Below, piece by piece: positions 13,870 to 19,881 of a stretch of 19,881 bases of DNA. This DNA comes from Helicobacteraceae bacterium (GTDB lineage Bacteria > Campylobacterota > Campylobacteria > Campylobacterales > Sulfurimonadaceae), in contig WFMY01000206.1 of NCBI GenBank assembly GCA_015488855.1, positions 1-19,881 of the forward strand. The letters run 5' to 3'. Below the pieces are notes generated by a model. That model did not search any database. It saw only the letters and a list, made by a program, of their open reading frames with translations, and was not told where the DNA came from. Each line of letters starts with the position of its first letter. Position 1 is the stretch's first letter. Position numbers and translations under genes: made by a program.

Positions 13870-15252
13870 TTATAGCACAACCGCGAAAACGCCACCTTTT
13901 CGGTAGATGTAGATGCGTTTTTTTGTTTTTGTTCTTATTGCTTTTTTAAATTCGCTAAGATTTTTAATCTCTTTGTTTTCTACTTGAATAATTATATCAC
14001 CTTTTGATATACCAAGTTGCCCAGCTTTTGATGTAGGGTTAACACTACTCACTAACACACCATCAACATTTGGAGATACTCTTAATTGTATTCTTAGTTG
14101 TGGAGTGATACTTTGTACTTCCAAACCTGCATAACTAACACTTCCACTAGGACTAACACCACTCAATTCGCCAAGTTTTACATCAAATGTTTTTAACTTT
14201 TTATCTCGTAAGACCTTGATAGTTACTTCGGTGCTGGGTGCGAATGAGCCTACTTTATTTTTAAGTTCACTAGCACTTTTTATCTCTGTATTATTGAGTG
14301 CTACTATGAGGTCACCCCTCTTGAGCCCAGCTTTTTTTGCAGGAGTATCTTCCTCTACAGATGTTATAAGTGCCCCATAGTTATTGTTATAAAAACTACT
14401 CATATTTTCACTCACATTTGAGATAGCTACACCTAGGTAGGCACGAGTATATTTACCATTTTCTATGAGTTGTTTTGCGACAGTTGTTACCATGTTTGAG
14501 GGAATGGCAAAACCGATGCCTACATTGCCTCCACTTTTTGACAGTATGGCAGAATTTATACCTATGAGATCACCTTTGGAGTTTATAAGAGCACCTCCTG
14601 AGTTTCCAGGATTGATCGATGCATCTGTTTGTATAAAGTTTTCATACTCTGTTATACCTACGCCAGTTCTTCTTGTTGCAGATACAATTCCTTGCGTTGT
14701 TGTTTCATGTAAACCAAAAGGATTTCCAAGAGCAAAAACAACATCCCCTACTCTTACTTTGTCGGAATTATAAAAAGTTACTGCATTAAGATTTTTTGCT
14801 TCTATCTTGATGACTGCTAAGTCACTTTTTTTATCTTTACCTATGAGTTTTGCTTTGTATTCTTTTTTATCATTGACTAAGTTGACAACTATCTCATCTG
14901 CTCCATCTACAACATGGTTGTTTGTTATGATGTAGCCATCTTCAGAGATGATAACGCCACTCCCTAAGGCTCTTTGTATTCTTTCTTTTGGAATATTTTG
15001 TTGATTTTTAAAAAATTCACGAAAAAATGGGTCATTCGTCATTGGATTTTGCCTACTTGTAGTGATACTTTTTTTGATAGATATGTTCACCACGCTGGTT
15101 TTTACTTTGTCCAAGATATTTGCGTAAGAGAGAATATAATCTTGCTGAGCTGGAAATTTTCTTGTATCGTTTTGAGAATATTTAAACTTGACAGTATCTG
15201 CCATAAGTGATATTGTCAAAGTTAATGTAAGTATGAGTAATATTTTTTTCAT
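13870..15252 (-). CDS. htrA: Periplasmic serine protease/chaperone of the HtrA/DegP (Do) family
   Basis: A 460-residue envelope protein-quality-control protease. The N terminus MKKILLILTLTLTISLMA is a signal peptide with likely cleavage after Ala18. The trypsin-like domain shows the catalytic triad His113 (TNNHVVDGADE), Asp144 (KSDLAVIKI) and Ser218 (INPGNSGGAL). Two PDZ domains follow, at about 270-360 (carrying YLGVAI and AGLKRGDLIVALN) and about 373-450 (carrying YAGLEV and GQLGISKGDIIIQV). Length and layout match DegP/DegQ of the family. AAAGGA lies upstream of the ATG. The 91-base gap before it also holds the fliW hairpin, so htrA probably has its own promoter. trxC follows on the same strand. 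Confidence 0.95.
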   Translation of the reverse strand: MKKILLILTLTLTISLMADTVKFKYSQNDTRKFPAQQDYILSYANILDKVKTSVVNISIKKSITTSRQNPMTNDPFFREFFKNQQNIPKERIQRALGSGVIISEDGYIITNNHVVDGADEIVVNLVNDKKEYKAKLIGKDKKSDLAVIKIEAKNLNAVTFYNSDKVRVGDVVFALGNPFGLHETTTQGIVSATRRTGVGITEYENFIQTDASINPGNSGGALINSKGDLIGINSAILSKSGGNVGIGFAIPSNMVTTVAKQLIENGKYTRAYLGVAISNVSENMSSFYNNNYGALITSVEEDTPAKKAGLKRGDLIVALNNTEIKSASELKNKVGSFAPSTEVTIKVLRDKKLKTFDVKLGELSGVSPSGSVSYAGLEVQSITPQLRIQLRVSPNVDGVLVSSVNPTSKAGQLGISKGDIIIQVENKEIKNLSEFKKAIRTKTKKRIYIYRKGGVFAVVL

Positions 15253-15319
15253 GTTTTTCCTTTAAATAAAATAATCTACTTAAAGAAGTTTATAACTCAA
15301 AAGTATATGAAAAATTAAT

Positions 15320-15353
15320 GTTAGCCTAACAAATAGTAAATAACTATTTGTTA
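15320..15353 (-). terminator. Hairpin at the end of the nrdA-fliW unit, overlapping the fliW stop
   Basis: TAACAAATAGT at 15327-15337 and its exact complement at 15343-15353 form an 11-base stem with a 5-base loop. The fliW TAG (15344-15346) lies inside one arm. A second, shorter palindrome GTTAG-C-CTAAC (15320-15330) overlaps it. The stem is AT-rich, and the T-run comes only about 10 bases later, so it may be a terminator or a 3'-end stabiliser. Confidence 0.5.
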
Positions 15354-15730
15354 CTAAATGATTCTATGCTTTCTGCCATTCCAAAATCAGGGTGGCTCTC
15401 TTTGTTAAGCACAACCTGAGCTATTCTTTTGTTATCATTGTTCATAATGATTGGAGCTAAGAAATTAATAGTAGAACTTTCTAAAGGGTTTTGTATAAGT
15501 GCTATGTTGTAAACACTTAGGCTAGAGTCATCTTTGATGTCTAATAAGATTCTTACATCTATAGGTACATCAAATGAATACTCTCTGAGAAGATATGGAT
15601 TTACTATGGTAAAAGATATATCTTTGTTCTTTGCATCGTACATAGTTGAAAACATCTCATCAGTCTCTTTGATTTCGACATTCATAATGGTATCAAAACC
15701 TAATATTGGACTCTTTATCTCATAACTCAT
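15344..15730 (-). CDS. fliW: Flagellar assembly factor FliW
   Basis: FliW binds flagellin and the translational regulator CsrA, coupling flagellin secretion to its synthesis. The protein shows the family's core: SYEIKSPILGFDTI at the N terminus and SFTIVNPYLLREYSFDVP in the middle. I place the start at the ATG at 15728-15730, giving 128 residues, the usual length. It has AAGGAGAG 6 bases upstream, and the family begins here. An in-frame ATG at 15779-15781 would add 17 residues that lie inside the preceding gene and are not part of the family. The gene starts 10 bases after the stop of the unknown 112-residue protein and seems to be cotranscribed with it and nrdA. It indicates a flagellated organism. 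Confidence 0.92.
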   Translation of the reverse strand: MSYEIKSPILGFDTIMNVEIKETDEMFSTMYDAKNKDISFTIVNPYLLREYSFDVPIDVRILLDIKDDSSLSVYNIALIQNPLESSTINFLAPIIMNNDNKRIAQVVLNKESHPDFGMAESIESFSNK

Positions 15731-15740
15731 TGACTCTCCT

Positions 15741-16079
15741 TCAAAAGCTACCCTCTTGGTACTTAATATATGTACATTCAATAAAGAATGTTGAATTTAT
15801 AATGCTAAAAGCAAAATTAGTACCATGATGGGAAATTTCAATACCATCGGCCATATCAACAAGAGTGATTTGAGAATTATCAAGTAGGTTTGCAGCGTTA
15901 GCATCGGAAAATTCAAGGTCTATGCTTATCCAGTCATATCCCCTAGCACTATCTTGTGTTGCTAGAGTGACTATGAAGCTAGTAGGAGAGAGTATCTCTA
16001 TGTGCCTAAACTCAGAACCTTTAAAGTCATCAAATCTGCTTAAAAAGCTTTTTAAGTCATTTAAAAGTAAGGGTTTCAT
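15741..16079 (-). CDS. Conserved-looking protein of unknown function between nrdA and fliW
   Basis: A 112-residue soluble protein without signal peptide or membrane segment. I do not recognise a family. It is acidic and beta-strand-rich in appearance, with HIEILSPTSFIVTLATQD (26-43), GYDWISIDLEFSDANAANL (47-65) and a C-terminal AFSIINSTFFIECTYIKY. The pattern is that of a small all-beta or alpha-beta domain. Reality as a gene is supported by tight packing: its ATG lies one base after the nrdA TAG, and fliW follows 10 bases after its own TGA. Placement beside fliW is compatible with a flagellar or CsrA-related role, but nothing in the sequence shows it. Confidence 0.75.
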   Translation of the reverse strand: MKPLLLNDLKSFLSRFDDFKGSEFRHIEILSPTSFIVTLATQDSARGYDWISIDLEFSDANAANLLDNSQITLVDMADGIEISHHGTNFAFSIINSTFFIECTYIKYQEGSF

Positions 16080-16080
16080 C

Positions 16081-18444
16081 CTATTGACAACCTACACATT
16101 CCATACTTCTGTCTTCAACATCAGAAATTTCTGGAGATTGTGATCGGAGATAATAGGTTGACTTAAGCCCAAGTTTCCATGCAAGCATATATATCTCATT
16201 AAGATATTTTCCACTTGCTTTATCAAGTGTAATGAAAATATTGAGTGATTGTCCTTGGTCTATCCATTTTTGACGGATAGCAGCTGCCTTGATGAGTACA
16301 GTTTGGTTTAGGTCATAAGCGGGTGTGTAGTATGCCCAAGTCTCAGGGGAGAGTTTTGGAACTACAACAGGGATGAGTCCACTTAAGTTTTCTTCAAACC
16401 ATTTGCGTTTAAATACTGGTTCAATAGCCTGCGTTGTCCCTGTAAGAATAGAGATAGAAGAGGTTGGTGCGACTGCCATAAGGTAACCATTTCTCATCCC
16501 TTGTTTTTTTACTTTTGAGCGAAGTTCATCCCATTGATAAACAGAAGCAAAAAGTCCACCACGATCAACGAGGTTGATAACCTCTGCTGTTGCATGATCT
16601 TGTGGCATGATGCCTTGTGACCATTTTGAACCTTCATAGTCAGCATAACTCCCCTTCTCTACTGCAAGATCTGATGATGCACTAACAGTGTTATAACACA
16701 CCGCTTCCATAACTTCATCTATCTTATCGAAGTGTTCTTGACTTCCCCATACTATACCAGACTCAGCTAACATCTGAGCCTCACCCATAACACCAAGACC
16801 AATGGAACGAGACTTGAGATTTGTCCGTTTTACTTTTTCAATAGGATAAAAGTTTAGATCTATAACATTGTCCAAACATCGAACAGCGGTTGGAACGATA
16901 CGGTCTATATCTTCTTTAGTGTTGATGCGTGAGAGATTTACTGATGCAAGATTACATACAGCGGTGTCTCCATTTATCTTCTCTTTTTCTACTACATAGA
17001 TAGGAAGTCCACCTAGGGAATCAAGAGCTGTCACTTTTTTCGCTGGTTTTTCTAAGCCACTGTCAACTTTAACTATCTCATCCTCTTCATAAGAGATACT
17101 CTCTGCATTTTCAAAGATAAATTTTATCTTGTAACGATTTGGATTTGTGTTTTGAAATATCTCAGTACAAAGGTTTGAACTTCTGATGACGCCTTTATGG
17201 GAGTTTGGATTTGCTCTGTTTGCATTGTCCTTAAAACAAAGAAAAGGTGAACCTGTTTCAAAATAAGAAGTTAAAATCTTTTTCCATAAATCTTTAGCTT
17301 TGATACGCTCTTTGATAATGCTCTCATCATTTTCATACTCGATGTATCTTGCAGTAAACTCTGCACCATAAAGCTCTGTCAAGTCTCGAACATCATAAGG
17401 ATCAAAAAGAGTCCAGATAGCATCTTGGGCAACACGCTCCATGAAGATATCGTTGAGCCACATAGATGGGAAAAGATCGTGCGCACGGCGACGCTCCTCT
17501 CCTGAGTTTTTCTTCAGGTCTAGAAAGTCATTGATGTCTATATGCCATGGTTCCATATAGACTGCGATAGCACCCTTACGAGTTCCTAATTGATCAACGG
17601 CAATAGCAATATCATTTGTTATTTTGAGAAATGGTACAGTTCCACCAGCTGCATTTTTATGTCCATCTATAAATGAACCCATACTTCTGATACCAGTCCA
17701 ATCCCAACCGATACCTCCACCAAACTTACTTAGCATAGCCATCTCTTGGTAAGAGTCAAAGATACCCTCGATATTATCAGGTGTAGAACCAATATAGCAA
17801 GAGGAGAGCTGATGCCTTGTTGTTCTTGCATTGGAGAGTGTAGGCGTTGCTAGCATCACTTCAAACTGACTTATCATGTGGTAAAATTTGATAGCCCATT
17901 CATGTTTGTTTTCTTCGCGTTGTGCAAGGAACATCGCAATAGCCATAAACATATGTTGAGGGAGTTCTATAGGGTTACCATCACTATCTTTTATGAGATA
18001 TCTATCGTAAAGAGTTTTCACACCAAGATAGTTAAACTGAAAGTCTCTATCTGGCACTAACTCTTTTTCAAGTCGCTCAAGGTCATACATCTCTTTTAAG
18101 CCTAAAAGGATGCGACCATTTTTAACACCACGCTCAAAATAGTTCTCAAGTGAGCAGTAGCCAGTAAAACCATTGACTTGATGGTAAAGGTTAAATATGA
18201 AAAGCCTTGATGCAACAAAAGTCCAGTTCGGAGCATCAATATCTATCTTGTCAACGGCGGTCTTTATGAGTGTTTGTTGAATCTCTTTAGAGGTTATCCC
18301 ATCACGAAATTGGATCTGTGCATCAACCTCAAGTTCACTTTGGCTTACATTGTCTAAGTCTTTAACAGCTGCAGATGTGTATTTTTGAATTTTTGAGATA
18401 TCCAATGGTTCTGTTCTACCATTTCGTTTTATAACTGTGATCAT
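16081..18444 (-). CDS. nrdA: Ribonucleoside-diphosphate reductase, class I alpha subunit
   Basis: A 787-residue cytoplasmic enzyme that reduces ribonucleoside diphosphates for DNA synthesis. Residues 1-90 form an ATP-cone regulatory domain (ITVIKRNGRTEPLDISKI). Catalytic residues can be placed: Cys216 (LSSCYIGS) and Cys497 (DTAVCNLAS) form the substrate-reducing pair. Asn424, Cys426 and Glu428 (SSNLCTEIF) hold the thiyl radical site, and Tyr764/Tyr765 (STYYLRSQ) relay the radical. The C-terminal tail MECVGCQ carries the Cys783/Cys786 shuttle pair. These fix class I (aerobic), which needs a separate NrdB subunit not found here. An insertion of about 55 residues (about 436-490) separates the two active-site segments. 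AGGGAAG precedes the start. A one-base gap to the next gene implies translational coupling. Confidence 0.97.
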   Translation of the reverse strand: MITVIKRNGRTEPLDISKIQKYTSAAVKDLDNVSQSELEVDAQIQFRDGITSKEIQQTLIKTAVDKIDIDAPNWTFVASRLFIFNLYHQVNGFTGYCSLENYFERGVKNGRILLGLKEMYDLERLEKELVPDRDFQFNYLGVKTLYDRYLIKDSDGNPIELPQHMFMAIAMFLAQREENKHEWAIKFYHMISQFEVMLATPTLSNARTTRHQLSSCYIGSTPDNIEGIFDSYQEMAMLSKFGGGIGWDWTGIRSMGSFIDGHKNAAGGTVPFLKITNDIAIAVDQLGTRKGAIAVYMEPWHIDINDFLDLKKNSGEERRRAHDLFPSMWLNDIFMERVAQDAIWTLFDPYDVRDLTELYGAEFTARYIEYENDESIIKERIKAKDLWKKILTSYFETGSPFLCFKDNANRANPNSHKGVIRSSNLCTEIFQNTNPNRYKIKFIFENAESISYEEDEIVKVDSGLEKPAKKVTALDSLGGLPIYVVEKEKINGDTAVCNLASVNLSRINTKEDIDRIVPTAVRCLDNVIDLNFYPIEKVKRTNLKSRSIGLGVMGEAQMLAESGIVWGSQEHFDKIDEVMEAVCYNTVSASSDLAVEKGSYADYEGSKWSQGIMPQDHATAEVINLVDRGGLFASVYQWDELRSKVKKQGMRNGYLMAVAPTSSISILTGTTQAIEPVFKRKWFEENLSGLIPVVVPKLSPETWAYYTPAYDLNQTVLIKAAAIRQKWIDQGQSLNIFITLDKASGKYLNEIYMLAWKLGLKSTYYLRSQSPEISDVEDRSMECVGCQ

Positions 18445-18459
18445 ATACTTCCCTAATAA

Positions 18460-18465
18460 ATTATA
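18460..18465 (-). promoter_or_regulatory. Candidate -10 box upstream of nrdA
   Basis: A perfect TATAAT on the minus strand lies in the 108-base gap between purB and nrdA, only 15 bases before the nrdA start. It would give a very short leader beginning at about the ribosome-binding site. No clear -35 is present. A start further upstream or readthrough from purB remains possible. No DnaA-like or NrdR-like paired box was recognised by eye in this gap. Confidence 0.35.
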
Positions 18466-18540
18466 ACTACTTGACTATCGAAAATACTCGAAGAATTAAG
18501 TTATAGATTTTATCGAAATAAGAATAATTTTTAGTTGAAA

Positions 18541-18563
18541 TTTTTGCATTATTTATGCAAAAA
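18541..18563 (-). terminator. Hairpin overlapping the purB stop codon
   Basis: TTTTTGCAT (18541-18549) and its exact complement (18555-18563) form a 9-base stem with a 5-base loop. The purB TAA lies in the loop and the first base of the arm. On the minus strand it is followed only by TTTC, so termination would be weak. It may be a partial terminator between purB and nrdA. Confidence 0.45.
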
Positions 18564-19881
18564 CTCTCTTAAAAATAGCATCAACATTTTTTGTATAGTA
18601 GTCGTAGTTAAAACACTCACGAATCACCTCTTCGCTCAGTGACTTTCTTAACTCATCATCTGCCAAAAGATGGTTAAGATAAAGAGACTCCCCTTTTTCA
18701 TTTGTAGTTGCACGACCAGCTTGTATCTCTTGCCAAACTTTCATAGCATTTCTTTGAACAATTTTGTAAGCATCTTCACGACTCACACCTTGAAGAGGAA
18801 GTTCAAGTAAAACGCGTTGCGAGAAAACAAGCCCACCCGTTAGGTTAAGGTTTTTCATCATATTTTCTGGAAAGACTGTAAGGTTGGCAATAACATTGTT
18901 AAAGCGATGGAGCATAAAGTCCATAGTGATGAAAGCATCAGGCAACCAAAAACGCTCTGTAGAAGAGTGGGAGATGTCACGCTCATGCCAGAGTGCTACA
19001 TTTTCCATTGCAGGTGCTGCGTAAGCTCGTATCATTCTAGCTAGACCTGTGATGTTTTCAGTAAGGATAGGGTTTCGTTTGTGAGGCATAGCGGAACTTC
19101 CCTTCTGCCCTTTTGCAAAATACTCCTCTGCTTCATAAACCTCTGTTCTTTGTAGATGTCTTATTTGCACTGCAAACTTCTCTACTGATGATGCAAGGAG
19201 TGCTAAAGCAGTAGCAAGTCTTGCATAACGATCACGATGCACTACCTGGTTTGAACATGGTTCAGGTTTGAGACCTAACTCAGCCATTGCATACTCTTCA
19301 AGCTCTAGTGGTGCGTGTGCAAAGTTACCCATAGCTCCAGAGATTTGACCAACAGCGATAACTTCCATAGTCTGTTCAAGGTTTAAAAGGTGGCGTGCAA
19401 CTTCATCATACCAAACAGCAAGTGTAAGACCAAAAGTGATAGGCTCTCCATGGATACCATGACTTCTACCAACCATAAGAGTCATTTTATGCTCCATTGC
19501 ACGCTTTTTGATGGACTCCATAAGCATCTTTGCATCAGATATGATAATGTTGAGTGAGTCTCTCATCTGCAGTGCTACACCCGTATCAACTGCATCAGAA
19601 GATGTCATACCATAGTGAAACCAGCGTGACTCGTCACCAAGGCTCTCTGAGACACTTGTGTTAAAAGCGATAAGGTCATGCTTGGTTACCGCTTCTATCT
19701 CCTCTATGCGCTCTACGGAGAAGGTTGCGTTTTTTACAATCTTATCTGCATCATCTTGAGGAATCTTACCAAGTCTCGCCCAAGCTTTTACAGCAGCTTT
19801 TTCTACTTCTAACCATGCAGCATATCGTGCATATTGTGTCCATTTTTCTGCCATCTCTGGGCGGGAGTATCTTTCTACCAT
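18553..19881 (-). CDS. purB: Adenylosuccinate lyase
   Basis: This enzyme removes fumarate from SAICAR and from adenylosuccinate in purine synthesis. At 442 residues it is the length of the bacterial short form (B. subtilis type), which begins with the same ERYSRPEM stretch seen here. The fumarase/aspartase superfamily signature GSSAMPHKRNP is at 261-271, with the flexible-loop serines Ser262/Ser263. The catalytic histidines are likely His68 (TKHDL) and His141 (GRSHGIHGEP). The ATG occupies the last three bases of the window, so the start is supported by the family N terminus, but its ribosome-binding site and promoter lie outside. Its stop lies in a hairpin, 108 bases before nrdA. Confidence 0.97.
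   Translation of the reverse strand: MVERYSRPEMAEKWTQYARYAAWLEVEKAAVKAWARLGKIPQDDADKIVKNATFSVERIEEIEAVTKHDLIAFNTSVSESLGDESRWFHYGMTSSDAVDTGVALQMRDSLNIIISDAKMLMESIKKRAMEHKMTLMVGRSHGIHGEPITFGLTLAVWYDEVARHLLNLEQTMEVIAVGQISGAMGNFAHAPLELEEYAMAELGLKPEPCSNQVVHRDRYARLATALALLASSVEKFAVQIRHLQRTEVYEAEEYFAKGQKGSSAMPHKRNPILTENITGLARMIRAYAAPAMENVALWHERDISHSSTERFWLPDAFITMDFMLHRFNNVIANLTVFPENMMKNLNLTGGLVFSQRVLLELPLQGVSREDAYKIVQRNAMKVWQEIQAGRATTNEKGESLYLNHLLADDELRKSLSEEVIRECFNYDYYTKNVDAIFKRVFA

Noticed and set aside
15731..15781. Longer start for fliW at 15781
   Set aside because: The extra 17 residues overlap the upstream gene, are not part of the FliW family, and lack the AAGGAGAG that precedes the ATG at 15728-15730.

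Overview
The window looks like a chromosomal segment of a Campylobacterota (epsilonproteobacterial) organism, most like Sulfurimonas or a relative. This is judged from low GC content, tightly packed genes with ATGA overlaps, a FliW-type flagellar factor, and the flavour of the citrate synthase, NrdA and HtrA proteins. No database search was possible, so the taxon is an inference. No tRNA, rRNA, insertion sequence or CRISPR array was seen.

Layout. Bases 1-481 hold the 3' end of purM on the + strand. It converges on a complete citrate synthase gene (gltA, - strand, 496-1779). A divergent 215-base gap leads to a SulP-family anion transporter (1995-3572, +) that starts at TTG behind a perfect AGGAGG. 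After a 281-base non-coding stretch rich in inverted repeats comes the centrepiece, a seven-membered hyf-like operon plus one passenger gene (3854-12815, +): hyfB1, hyfB2, hyfC, hyfE, hyfF, a UPF0235/DUF167 gene, hyfG-like and hyfI-like. Genes overlap by 4 bases or sit within about 15 bases of each other. From 12891 to the end everything is on the - strand: a SpoIIAA-like STAS gene, a two-zinc-pair thioredoxin (trxC type), a periplasmic HtrA/DegP protease, fliW, an unknown 112-residue protein, nrdA (class I ribonucleotide reductase large subunit) and purB (complete, with its ATG at the last base of the window).

The most interesting object is the hyf-like operon. Its architecture is that of a group 4 membrane-bound [NiFe] hydrogenase, but the large subunit has lost all four cysteines that bind nickel (Ser172/Glu175 near the middle, Ser420/Asn423 near the C terminus). 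It therefore cannot be a hydrogenase. The small subunit keeps the four ligands of the proximal (N2-type) [4Fe-4S] cluster. The membrane arm is intact and enlarged: two tandem HyfB copies about 75% identical plus HyfF give three antiporter-like subunits. No HyfA, HyfH ferredoxin, HyfD, HyfJ or formate dehydrogenase gene is present. This matches the orphan complexes called energy-converting-hydrogenase-related (Ehr), whose reaction is not known. The neighbouring SulP transporter and the embedded UPF0235 gene are the only functional hints.

The remaining genes are housekeeping: purine synthesis (purM, purB), deoxynucleotide synthesis (nrdA), central carbon (gltA), envelope protein quality control (htrA), redox homeostasis (trxC) and flagellar assembly (fliW). 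Several operons end in hairpins that overlap the stop codon.
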